From Stutzerimonas stutzeri (GTDB taxonomy: Bacteria; Pseudomonadota; Gammaproteobacteria; Pseudomonadales; Pseudomonadaceae), in assembly GCF_024451105.1 (NCBI RefSeq), contig NZ_JANGEY010000003.1:1-64000 (forward strand): a stretch of 64,000 nucleotides of DNA, in the 5' to 3' direction. Position numbers and translations under genes: made by a program. This document shows, piece by piece, positions 1-7,268 of this stretch (its first letter is position 1; every line of letters starts with the position of its first letter). The notes under the pieces are model-generated. The model worked only from the letters and a program-made list of their open reading frames with translations, did no database searches and was not told the origin of the DNA.

Positions 1-41
1 CGCTGTAGCGAAAACCCGCAAGGGCCGAGACAGCAACGAAT

Positions 42-161
42 TGCTTGACGACCATAGAGCGTTGGAACCACCTGATCCCATCCCGAACTCAGCAGTGAAA
101 CGACGCATCGCCGATGGTAGTGTGGGGCTTCCCCATGTGAGAGTAGGTCATCGTCAAGCAC
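42..161 (+). rRNA. rrf: 5S ribosomal RNA
   Basis: About 120 nt with the terminal helix formed by TGCTTGACGA at the 5' end and TCGTCAAGCA at the 3' end. The internal blocks GTTGGAACCACCTGATCC, CCGAACTCAGCAGTGAAACG and GATGGTAGTGTGGGG are typical of gammaproteobacterial 5S rRNA and very close to the Pseudomonas sequence as I recall it. Bases 1-41 are the tail of the 23S-5S spacer, so the window begins at the end of an rRNA operon. A strong terminator follows directly. Confidence 0.97.
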
Positions 162-169
162 CTATACAG

Positions 170-210
170 AAACCCCGATCAGCAAACGCTGGTCGGGGTT
201 TCGTCTTTTT
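170..210 (+). terminator. Rho-independent terminator of the rRNA operon
   Basis: A hairpin with arms AAACCCCGATCAGC and GCTGGTCGGGGTTT around an AAAC loop is followed by a T-rich tract. It lies 9 nt after the 5S gene and closes the rRNA operon. Confidence 0.93.
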
Positions 211-224
211 CGGAGCGGAAATTT

Positions 225-378
225 CCAGCATCTGAGGGCTCAAGAGTCCGGCATCGCTTCCCTGGACCTGGATGCGCGTATGACGGAACAGCGCGGCGGC
301 CTCTTCGAGGCGCCCGGCGTCGATGGCTTCGGCGTAGCGGTGGAGCAGGTTGGTGATGGCGAGGGCCGAGTCGGTCAT
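225..378 (-). pseudogene. 5'-terminal fragment of a SnoaL-like (NTF2-fold) protein, cut off at the rRNA operon
   Basis: The reading frame begins with ATG at 378 and encodes about 50 residues typical of the N-terminus of SnoaL-like proteins (MTDSALAITNLLHRYAEAID, then GRLEEAAALF). It then runs into the back of the 5S terminator and continues as nonsense to a stop at 154, inside the 5S gene. A full SnoaL domain needs about 130-150 residues, so the C-terminal two thirds are missing. It follows the Fe-S reductase on the same strand (64 nt gap) and was probably the last gene of that operon. Tyr15 and Asp20 keep the Tyr-x4-Asp spacing of BaiE-type dehydratases; the later His is lost. The junction suggests a rearrangement that brought the catabolic cluster next to the rRNA operon. 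Confidence 0.6.
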
Positions 379-442
379 CGCAAAGATCCCCCGAGAAAAT
401 GAAGGATGGACGCTGCGGGGAGTTCCCGCAGCGTCCGCAGGC

Positions 443-2572
443 TCACACCGCGCAGCCGGCGCGCAGTCCCGAGGCCATGGCGCCCTCGATGTAGCCCAGC
501 TCGTTGCAGTCGCCCAGGCGGGTGACGGCGAAGCCGCTGGCTTCCAGCGTGCGCGCCAGGCTGTCGTCCGGTTCGGCGCCGATGGCCAGCACCACCGAGT
601 CGGCGGCAACCTCGACGCTGTTGCCGTCGGCGCTGCGATAGCTGACCTTGTTGCGGCCGATCGACTCGACCTCGACGCCGGTGAGCAGTTGCGCCTGGTG
701 CTCCTGCAGGCCGTGCAGCACCCGCCAGCGGCGGACGATGGCCAGTTCGCGGCCGAGGCTCGGGCCGCTCTCCAGCACGCAGACCTCGCGGCCGCGCTCG
801 ATGAGGAACTCGGCCAGCTCGAGGCCGACCAGGCCGCCGCCGACGATCGTCACGCGCTTGCCCAGCGGCATCCACACGTGGGAGAGCTTCTGCATGGCGG
901 CGGTCGAGTCGGTGACGCCGACCAGGCTGCCGGCCTTCATCATCGCCCGCTGGGTCAGCGACAGCTTGCGCCTGGCGATCTCCTCGGCGCGGTCGCCGGT
1001 GAGCAGGCGGCGCAGCTCGTCGCCGCTCCACACGTGGTCCTGTTCGGCGCCGGGGATGGCCGGTGCGGCGCGCCGTGCGCCAGTGGCCACCAGCACCGCG
1101 TCGGCGCCCAGCTCGCGCAGCAGTTGCGGGGTGGCCTCGCTGTTGTAGCGCACCTCGATCGGCAGGTTGCGTACCTGCTCGATCAGATGGTCGAGCAGGC
1201 GGCCGTTTTCGGCATAGGCGAGGGCGGCGAAGAACAGCGTGCCGCCGAGGCGGTCGCTGCGCTCCAGCAGGGTGACGCGGTGGCCGCGCAGTGCGGCGAC
1301 GCGCGCCGCCTCCATGCCGGCCGGACCGCCGCCGACCACCACCACGTGGCGCGGTGTGGCGGCCGGGACGATGATCCGCTCGGCCTCGTGGCCGGTGCGC
1401 GGGTTGACCGCGCACTTGACCCGCTGGTTGATGAAGATCTGGCTGACGCACACATAGCAGTAGATGCACGGGCGGACGTCCTGCGGGCGCCCGGCGATCA
1501 GCTTGTTGGGCAGTTCGGGGTCGGCCAGCAGCTTGCGCGCCATGGCGACGAAGTCGTACTGGCCGCGGGCGATGCCCTGGTCGCCGACCTCGGGTTCGAC
1601 GCGGCCGACGGCGATCACCGGGATGGCGATTTCCTTGCGGATCGCCGTCGCCCACTCCAGGTAGCCGCCCGGTTGCTGGACCAGCGGCGCCTCGGTGAAG
1701 GCCACGCCCTCGGTGACCGCGGCGTAGGCCGACACGCTGACTGCGTCGGCGCCGGCGCCTTCGGCCATCACCGCCACCGTCTTGGCGTCCTCCAGGCTGA
1801 TGCCGCCGGGGGTGCGCAGCTCGTAGGCGTCCAGGCGCAGCCACACCGGGAAGTCGGCGCCGACCCGCGCGCGCACCGCGGCGAGCACCTCCATCAGCAG
1901 GCGCGCGCGATTCTCCAGCGGGCCGCCGTATTCGTCCTCGCGCTTGTTGAAGTAGGCGGAGAGGAAGCCGGCGATGATGTAGTTGTGCGCGGCGTGGATC
2001 TCCACGCCATCGAAACCGGCGCGCTGGGCGCGCTCGGCGGCGGCGGCGAACCACTCGACCATCTGCGCGATGTCGGCCCGGTCCATCACGCGGATCTGCG
2101 CGCCGCCCTCGCGGCGCTTGCTGGAGCTGACGAAGGTGCCCAGCTCCTCGCGGGTCAGCGCCGCCATCATGTTGGTGTTGAGTGCCGGCGGGATCGACGG
2201 CACCCAGATCGGCCGGCCCTCGGCCATGTCGCGCACCGCGACCTTGCCGGCGTGCTGCAGCTGCATGGCGATCTTAGCACCGTGCTTGTGTACGCGGCTG
2301 GCCAGCGCGGACAGGCCGGGCAGGAACTCGTCGCTGGAGACGCCGACCTGGTAGGGCTCGGCGGTGCCGTGCGGATAGGCGATCGAGCACACGCCCATGA
2401 TCAACAGGCCCGCGCCGCCGGCGGCGCGCGCCTCGTAGTAGGCCTGGATGCGTTCGCCGCAGTGGCCGTCGGCCTCGGCGAAGTTGGAACCCATCGGCGC
2501 CATGACGATGCGGTTGCGCAGTTCGAGGCTGCCGATACGCCCGGGGGCGAGCAGGTGGGGGTAGTTGGTCAT
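443..2572 (-). CDS. FMN/FAD/Fe-S NADH:flavin oxidoreductase (FadH/BaiH/2-enoate reductase family)
   Basis: 709 aa, the usual length of the 2,4-dienoyl-CoA reductase/2-enoate reductase family. The N-terminal 370 residues form an OYE-type barrel (NRIVMAPMGSNF start; GVEIHAAHNYI; EYGGPLENRARL). A cysteine cluster PCIYCYVC...KC near residues 365-385 should bind a 4Fe-4S centre. The C-terminal half holds dinucleotide folds (VVVVGGGPAGMEAAR and VTIVGGGLVGLELAE). Known relatives reduce C=C bonds conjugated to a carbonyl, including BaiCD/BaiH on bile-acid dienones. Context (hydrolase, SDRs, BaiE-like protein) suggests a steroid enone substrate; that is inference. The Cys spacing is x2-x2-x11, one residue shorter than the FadH pattern I recall. 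Confidence 0.85.
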   Translation of the reverse strand: MTNYPHLLAPGRIGSLELRNRIVMAPMGSNFAEADGHCGERIQAYYEARAAGGAGLLIMGVCSIAYPHGTAEPYQVGVSSDEFLPGLSALASRVHKHGAKIAMQLQHAGKVAVRDMAEGRPIWVPSIPPALNTNMMAALTREELGTFVSSSKRREGGAQIRVMDRADIAQMVEWFAAAAERAQRAGFDGVEIHAAHNYIIAGFLSAYFNKREDEYGGPLENRARLLMEVLAAVRARVGADFPVWLRLDAYELRTPGGISLEDAKTVAVMAEGAGADAVSVSAYAAVTEGVAFTEAPLVQQPGGYLEWATAIRKEIAIPVIAVGRVEPEVGDQGIARGQYDFVAMARKLLADPELPNKLIAGRPQDVRPCIYCYVCVSQIFINQRVKCAVNPRTGHEAERIIVPAATPRHVVVVGGGPAGMEAARVAALRGHRVTLLERSDRLGGTLFFAALAYAENGRLLDHLIEQVRNLPIEVRYNSEATPQLLRELGADAVLVATGARRAAPAIPGAEQDHVWSGDELRRLLTGDRAEEIARRKLSLTQRAMMKAGSLVGVTDSTAAMQKLSHVWMPLGKRVTIVGGGLVGLELAEFLIERGREVCVLESGPSLGRELAIVRRWRVLHGLQEHQAQLLTGVEVESIGRNKVSYRSADGNSVEVAADSVVLAIGAEPDDSLARTLEASGFAVTRLGDCNELGYIEGAMASGLRAGCAV

Positions 2573-2622
2573 CGAAGGATCGTCCCTAGCTGGCCGGGGC
2601 AGCGCTGCCCCGGTTTGATTGT

Positions 2623-3453
2623 TCAGGCTTCGCCGAGGAAGTCCAGGCAGCTGCGATTGAACAGCGCGGTGTGCTCGACCTGCACCCAGTGGCCGCAGCG
2701 GTTGAGCAGCAGGCAGCGCGCCTGCGGCGCCTTGTCGAGCAGCTTGAGGGCGCCGCCGACCGGGTTGAAGCGGTCGTCGGTGCCCCAGAAGGCCAGCACC
2801 GGGCAGCTCAGCTCGCCGAGGCGTTCGGTCATGTTGGCCACGCGCATGCCGGCGAACAGGCTGCGCGGCTGGGTGGCGGCCACCGCGGCGCGTTCGGCGA
2901 GCAGGGCATCGTCGAGCAGCGCCGGGTCGAACAACTGCAGGGTCATCACCTGGCGCATCTCCTCGACGCCCATGGGCCCTCTGCCGTACACCTCGACCAT
3001 GCGCTGGATGCCTTCCATCTGGAAGTAGGTCTCGCGCTCCTCGAGGCCGCCCGGGGCCATCAGGATCAGCTTCTCGACGGTCTGCGGATGGGCCAGCGCC
3101 TGGCCGAGGGCGATGGCGCCGCCCAGCGAGTTGCCGACCAGGGTGCAGCGCTGGATGCCGACGACCGCCAGGAAGGCGTTCAGCGCGGCGACGAAGAAGT
3201 CCAGGCAGTACTCGGTGTCCTCGGGCTTGTCCGAGCGGCCGAAGCCGGGCAGGTCGAGGACGATGTTGCGGTAGCCGGCTTGCGCGAACACCGGGTAGTT
3301 GGTCTTGAAGTTGCTGTGGCCGCTGGCGCCGGGGCCGCTGCCGTGCAGCCAGAGCACCACCGGGCCCTGGCCCTCGTCGAGGTAGTGCAGGCGCAGGCCG
3401 TCGGGCAGGCTGGCGAAGTGGCCGAGGGGCAGGGGCAGGTCTTGAGCAGTCAT
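2623..3453 (-). CDS. Alpha/beta hydrolase of the meta-cleavage-product hydrolase group (HsaD/TesD/BphD-like)
   Basis: 276 aa. Start chosen at the ATG preceded by GGAG. Motifs of the C-C bond hydrolases that act on meta-cleavage products: oxyanion segment HGSGPGASGHSNF (about residues 36-48), nucleophile elbow GNSLGGAIAL (Ser about 110), acid GTDDRFNP, and catalytic His in CGHWVQVEH. HsaD/TesD cleaves the 4,9-DSHA product after steroid A-ring opening, and BphD does the analogous step for biphenyl. An extradiol dioxygenase of the TesB/HsaC type is encoded at 29.3 kb, so a role in steroid ring A is plausible, although the two are not in one operon. It lies 13 nt after the MFS gene, so the two are probably co-transcribed. 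Confidence 0.8.
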   Translation of the reverse strand: MTAQDLPLPLGHFASLPDGLRLHYLDEGQGPVVLWLHGSGPGASGHSNFKTNYPVFAQAGYRNIVLDLPGFGRSDKPEDTEYCLDFFVAALNAFLAVVGIQRCTLVGNSLGGAIALGQALAHPQTVEKLILMAPGGLEERETYFQMEGIQRMVEVYGRGPMGVEEMRQVMTLQLFDPALLDDALLAERAAVAATQPRSLFAGMRVANMTERLGELSCPVLAFWGTDDRFNPVGGALKLLDKAPQARCLLLNRCGHWVQVEHTALFNRSCLDFLGEA

Positions 3454-3466
3454 CGGATTCTCCGGT

Positions 3467-4843
3467 TCAGGCGGTTGCAGTGGCAGAGGGACTGGTGGCG
3501 CTGTGGGCGGACGCGTCCTGGCCAAGCAGTTGGCGACGGTAGCGCGGCAGGGCCAGGGCGAGGAACAGCGCGGCCAGCACCAGCAGGGACATCGAGGCGG
3601 CCAGCGAGTAGCGCAGCGCCTCGCTGCCGGCGATGGGCGTGAAGTAGTCGCTGAGCATGCCGGTGACCAGCGGGCCGAGGCCGACGCCGAGCAGGGTCAT
3701 GCCCATCACGAAGATCGCGGTGGCCTGAGCCAGGCGGCTGGCCGGGAACAGGTGGCTGATCGCGCTCAGGCAGGGGGTCGCCCACCAGGTGCCGAAGAAG
3801 CCGAACGGGATGTAGAACAGGAAGGCCAGCGGCACGGCGATGCCGAAGGCGCTGAAGGCCACGCCCTGTGGCCAGAGGAAGCAGGCCAGGCCGAAGGGAA
3901 TGCTGAGCAGGGTGCCGAGCAGCGGCACGCCGATCTGCCAGCCGGCGTCGCGGCGCACCATGCGGTCGGTGAACCAGCCGCAGGTCACGGTGCCGATGGC
4001 CGAGCAGGTGCCGCCGACCACGCCGACCAGGATGCCAGCCTCCTGCAGCGACAGGCCGTGGGAGCGGATCAGGAAGCTCGGTGCCCAGGTGCCGATGGCG
4101 TAGCCGGCGATGGCGGCGGCCGAGCCGGTCAGCACGATCCACAGGAAGCCCGGAGTCTGCAGCAGCAGGCCGAGGGTCTGCCACCAGGTTTCCCGGGGGA
4201 GCGGCGCGCCTGCGGCGTTGCCGTTCGCCGTGCGGGCCGTCGTGGTCGTGGTGGTCGCCGCTGCCGGGCGCGGCGTGCGCACCGTGGCCCAGAGCAGCAG
4301 GCCGAGGAAGATCCCCGGTGCGCCGATCACCACGAAGGCGGTGCGCCAGCCGTAGTGCTGGGCGATCCAGCCGCCCAGGCCGAGGCCGAAGATCGCCCCC
4401 AGGCTGGAACCGAGCATCAGCACCGACATGGCGGTGGAGCGGCGCTGCGGCGGGTAGAGGTCGGAGACCATGGCCATCGACGGCGCGGTGCCGCCGGCCT
4501 CGCCGATGGCCACGCCGATGCGCGCCAGCACCAGGAACAGGAAGCTGCCGGCCAGGCCGCAGAGCATGGTCATCGCGCTCCAGGCGATGCACGCCAGGGC
4601 GATCACCGGCTTGCGGCCGATGCGGTCGGACAGCCGGCCGAGGGGGAAGCCGAACAGGGTGTAGAACACCGCGAAGGTCAGCCCGGAAAGCAGGCCGACC
4701 TGGGTGTCGGAGATGCCGAACTCCGCCTTCACCGGTTCGATGAGGATCGCCATCAACTGCCGGTCGATGTAGTTGAACACGTAGATGATGGTCAGCACCC
4801 CGAGAGCGTAGTGGGTGTGCCAGGTGACGCGCGCAGGTGGGTT
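3467..4843 (-). CDS. MFS transporter, spinster-type
   Basis: 458 aa from a GTG start at 4843 that has AAAGGAA 7 nt upstream. The frame stays open upstream to ATGs at 4918 and 4957, but those give a polar, Pro/Ala-rich tail, and the 4918 ATG lies inside a perfect palindrome, so I prefer the GTG. About 12 hydrophobic segments. Family motifs: YIDRQLMAIL in TM1, GRLSDRIGRKPVIAL between TM2 and TM3, and GEAGGTAPSMAMVSDLYPPQ after TM4. Such spinster-like MFS genes are common in catabolic clusters for steroids and aromatics and probably import the substrate; the substrate is inferred. First gene of the leftward operon. Confidence 0.85.
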   Translation of the reverse strand, partial: NPPARVTWHTHYALGVLTIIYVFNYIDRQLMAILIEPVKAEFGISDTQVGLLSGLTFAVFYTLFGFPLGRLSDRIGRKPVIALACIAWSAMTMLCGLAGSFLFLVLARIGVAIGEAGGTAPSMAMVSDLYPPQRRSTAMSVLMLGSSLGAIFGLGLGGWIAQHYGWRTAFVVIGAPGIFLGLLLWATVRTPRPAAATTTTTTARTANGNAAGAPLPRETWWQTLGLLLQTPGFLWIVLTGSAAAIAGYAIGTWAPSFLIRSHGLSLQEAGILVGVVGGTCSAIGTVTCGWFTDRMVRRDAGWQIGVPLLGTLLSIPFGLACFLWPQGVAFSAFGIAVPLAFLFYIPFGFFGTWWATPCLSAISHLFPASRLAQATAIFVMGMTLLGVGLGPLVTGMLSDYFTPIAGSEALRYSLAASMSLLVLAALFLALALPRYRRQLLGQDASAHSATSPSATATA

Positions 4844-4912
4844 CACGGGGCGGTTCCTTTTGTTGTTCTTGGGCAAGGGTTGAGCGGCAGGCTCCGCTTT
4901 TGCTCCTGTCAC

Positions 4913-4938
4913 GGGCATCGTCAAATCGGACGATGCCC
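4913..4938. promoter_or_regulatory. Perfect 10-bp inverted repeat, candidate operator in a divergent promoter
   Basis: GGGCATCGTC, six bases, then GACGATGCCC: every base of the two arms pairs. It lies between the leftward MFS operon (start 4843) and the rightward SDR operon (start 5027). This placement and symmetry suit a homodimeric regulator controlling both. No regulator gene is adjacent. No T-run follows on either strand, so a terminator is unlikely. Confidence 0.55.
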
Positions 4939-5026
4939 CCCTGTCGCCTGCCGCCAATCATGAGGACCGTGGTCGCTGCGGGACTTCCCCCGCCGCGATG
5001 GGACATTCGCTTGCGGGAGAACGCAC

Positions 5027-5764
5027 ATGAAGCTGGTGAACAAGGTGGCCTTCGTCACCGGAGCAGGGCAGGGCATGGGACGGGCAATGGTGCGCCGTTT
5101 CGCCGAGGAAGGGGCCGTGGTCGTCGCGGCGGACATCAACCTGGACGCCGCGCGCGAGACCATCGAAGGACTGGCCGGCGGCAACGCCCTGGCGCTGGCC
5201 TGCAACGTCGCCGACAGCGCCTCGGTGGCCGCCGCGATGGCCGCGGCCGTCGAGCGCTTCGGCCGTCTCGATGTGCTGGTCAACAACGCCGGGGTCGGTT
5301 CGGTCGATGCCTTCCTCGATACCCCCGACGAGCACTGGCTGCGGGTCATCGGCGTCAACCTGACCGGCGTGTTCCTGTGCAGCCGCGAGGCCGCGCGGCT
5401 GATGCACCAGAGCGGCCAGGGCGGGGTGATCGTCAACCTGTCGAGCACCGCCGCCATCACCGGCGAGGGGCCGAGCCACTACTGCGCCGCCAAGGCCGGG
5501 GTGATGGGCCTGACCCGCAGCCTGGCCCGCGAGCTGGCCGCCAGCAAGATCCGCGTCAACACCATCGTTCCCGGCCCGACCAACACCCCGATGATGGCCG
5601 GCATCCCCGACGACTGGATGCAGAGCATGGTCAAGGCCATCCCGCTCGGCCGCATGTGCGAGCCGGACGAGATCGCCAAGGTCGCCGCCTTCCTGGCCAG
5701 CGACGACGCCAGCTTCATCACCGGTCAGAACATCGCCGTCAACGGCGGCATGGCCTTCATCTGA
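5027..5764 (+). CDS. Short-chain dehydrogenase/reductase
   Basis: 245 aa classical SDR. Cofactor motif TGAGQGMGRAM (residues 11-21) and Asp in AADINLDA suggest NAD(H). NNAGVGS is the structural motif; Ser in LSSTAA, Tyr/Lys in HYCAAKAGVMG form the catalytic set; NGGMAFI closes the fold. Likely a hydroxysteroid or hydroxyacyl-CoA dehydrogenase, by context only. First gene of the rightward operon, 13 nt before a second SDR, preceded by the divergent promoter carrying the palindrome. FabG/BaiA-type proteins are close relatives, so the substrate cannot be fixed from sequence. Confidence 0.85.
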   Translation: MKLVNKVAFVTGAGQGMGRAMVRRFAEEGAVVVAADINLDAARETIEGLAGGNALALACNVADSASVAAAMAAAVERFGRLDVLVNNAGVGSVDAFLDTPDEHWLRVIGVNLTGVFLCSREAARLMHQSGQGGVIVNLSSTAAITGEGPSHYCAAKAGVMGLTRSLARELAASKIRVNTIVPGPTNTPMMAGIPDDWMQSMVKAIPLGRMCEPDEIAKVAAFLASDDASFITGQNIAVNGGMAFI

Positions 5765-5777
5765 GGAGGGGAGAACG

Positions 5778-6551
5778 ATGACAGCACGTCTTGCAGGCAA
5801 GGTCGCCTTCATCACCGGCGGCAGCTCGGGCATCGGCGAGGCCACCGCCCACCGCTTCGCCGAGGAAGGCGCCAGCGTGGTCATCTGCGGCCGCCGCGCC
5901 GAGCCGCTGGAAGCGGTGGTCGCCGCGATCCGCGCCAAGGGCGGCAACGCCGAGTGCGTGGTCGCCGACGTCAGCGACGAGCAGGCCTTCGTCGCCGCCA
6001 TCGAGGCGGCGGCGCAGCGTCACGGCCGCCTCGACATCCTGGTCAACAACGCCATGGCCTACAGCTGGGGCGCCATCACCGGCACCGACACCGCCACCTG
6101 GCACGGCAACTTCTCCACCACCGTGGACGGCACCTTCTGGGGCACCCGCACCGCGATGCGCCTGATGCAGCAGCAGGGCGGCGGTTCCATCGTCAACCTG
6201 GCGTCGATCTGCGGCCTGTTCGGCACCGCCTGGATGGCCGGCTACTCGGCGGCCAAGGCCGCGGTGATCAACTTCAGCCGCGCCGCCGCCTCCGAGGGGG
6301 CCGCTTCCAATATCCGCTGCAACGTGGTGATCCCCGGCGTGGTCGCCACCCCGGCCACCGCCGGCATGCTCGCCGACGACAAGGGCCGCGCCAATACCGA
6401 GAAACTGATCCCGCTGCGCCGGGTCGGCGAGCCGGTGGAACTGGCCAACGCCATCCTGTTCCTCGCCTCCGACGAAGCCTCCTACGTCACCGGCGCCTGC
6501 CTGACCGTCGACGGCGGGCGCAGCTCGGACCTCTACACCGTACTCGAGTAA
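5778..6551 (+). CDS. Short-chain dehydrogenase/reductase
   Basis: 257 aa classical SDR with TGGSSGIGEATA (cofactor), CGRRAEPLE (the Arg pair after beta-2 could favour NADP), NNAMAYSW in place of the usual NNAG, Ser in LASICGL, and GYSAAKAAVIN for Tyr and Lys. GAGG ribosome-binding site 8 nt upstream. Follows the first SDR by 13 nt and is followed by the SnoaL-like gene after 74 nt. Two adjacent, diverged SDRs suggest oxidation of two different hydroxyls (or opposite stereochemistry) on one substrate; this is inference. Confidence 0.85.
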   Translation: MTARLAGKVAFITGGSSGIGEATAHRFAEEGASVVICGRRAEPLEAVVAAIRAKGGNAECVVADVSDEQAFVAAIEAAAQRHGRLDILVNNAMAYSWGAITGTDTATWHGNFSTTVDGTFWGTRTAMRLMQQQGGGSIVNLASICGLFGTAWMAGYSAAKAAVINFSRAAASEGAASNIRCNVVIPGVVATPATAGMLADDKGRANTEKLIPLRRVGEPVELANAILFLASDEASYVTGACLTVDGGRSSDLYTVLE

Positions 6552-6625
6552 CGCCGAGCGCCTCCCTCCGCGCGCGGCGTCCTCGCCCGCGCGGGGCCGA
6601 ATCACCCGCCGCAAGGGCTCCCCCA

Positions 6626-7258
6626 ATGGACAACAACAACAGCCTCGCCGCGCGCCTGGACCGCCTCGAATCCATCGAGGAAATCCGCCAGCTGGCCGGC
6701 AAGTATTCGCTGTCGCTGGACATGCGCGACCTCGACTCCCACGTCAACCTGTTCGCTCCGGACATCCGCGTCGGCCGCGACAAGGTTGGCCGCGCCCACC
6801 TCAAGGCCTGGCTCGACGACACCCTGCGCAACCAGTTCGACGGCACTTCTCACCATCTCGGCCAGCACATCATCGAGTTCGTCGACGCCGACCACGCCAC
6901 CGGGGTGGTGTACTCGAAGAACGAGCACGAGACCGGCGCCGAGTGGGTGATCATGCAGATGCTCTACTGGGACGACTACCAGCGCATCGACGGGCGCTGG
7001 TACTTCCGCCGCCGTCTGCCCTGCTACTGGTACGCCACCGACCTCAACAAGCCGCCGATCGGCCAGCGCAAGATGCGCTGGCCCGGTCGCGAGCCCTATC
7101 ACGGCACCTTCCACGACCTGTTCCCTTCCTGGGGCGAGTTCTGGGCCGCGCGCCCGGACAAGGAGACCCTGCCCGAGGTCGCCGAGCCGGCGCCGCTGGA
7201 AGGTTTCCTCGCCACCCTGCGCCGCGGTGCCGGCGCGCCGAAGATCCGCGTGCGCTGA
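6626..7258 (+). CDS. SnoaL-like (NTF2-fold) protein, candidate BaiE/Hsh2-type hydroxysteroid dehydratase
   Basis: 210 aa. The N-terminal 150 residues form a SnoaL-like domain (LESIEEIRQLAGKYSLSLD...). Tyr27 and Asp32 are five apart, with histidines at 76, 77 and 81. Bile-acid 7-alpha-dehydratase BaiE uses, as I recall, Tyr30, Asp35 and His83, so spacing and order agree. The family removes the 7-hydroxyl of 3-oxo-4-ene bile acids, giving a dienone that an OYE-type reductase (next gene) could reduce. The C-terminal 55 residues are longer than in BaiE. Family assignment is secure; the dehydratase activity is inferred from residues and neighbours. Confidence 0.7.
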   Translation: MDNNNSLAARLDRLESIEEIRQLAGKYSLSLDMRDLDSHVNLFAPDIRVGRDKVGRAHLKAWLDDTLRNQFDGTSHHLGQHIIEFVDADHATGVVYSKNEHETGAEWVIMQMLYWDDYQRIDGRWYFRRRLPCYWYATDLNKPPIGQRKMRWPGREPYHGTFHDLFPSWGEFWAARPDKETLPEVAEPAPLEGFLATLRRGAGAPKIRVR

Positions 7259-7268
7259 GGAGGCCACC

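Noticed and set aside
350-3028. Long plus-strand open frame (892 codons) opposite the Fe-S reductase and hydrolase genes
   Set aside because: Composition is Ala/Gly/Arg/His-rich without domains; it is the antisense shadow of well-supported minus-strand genes in GC-rich DNA.
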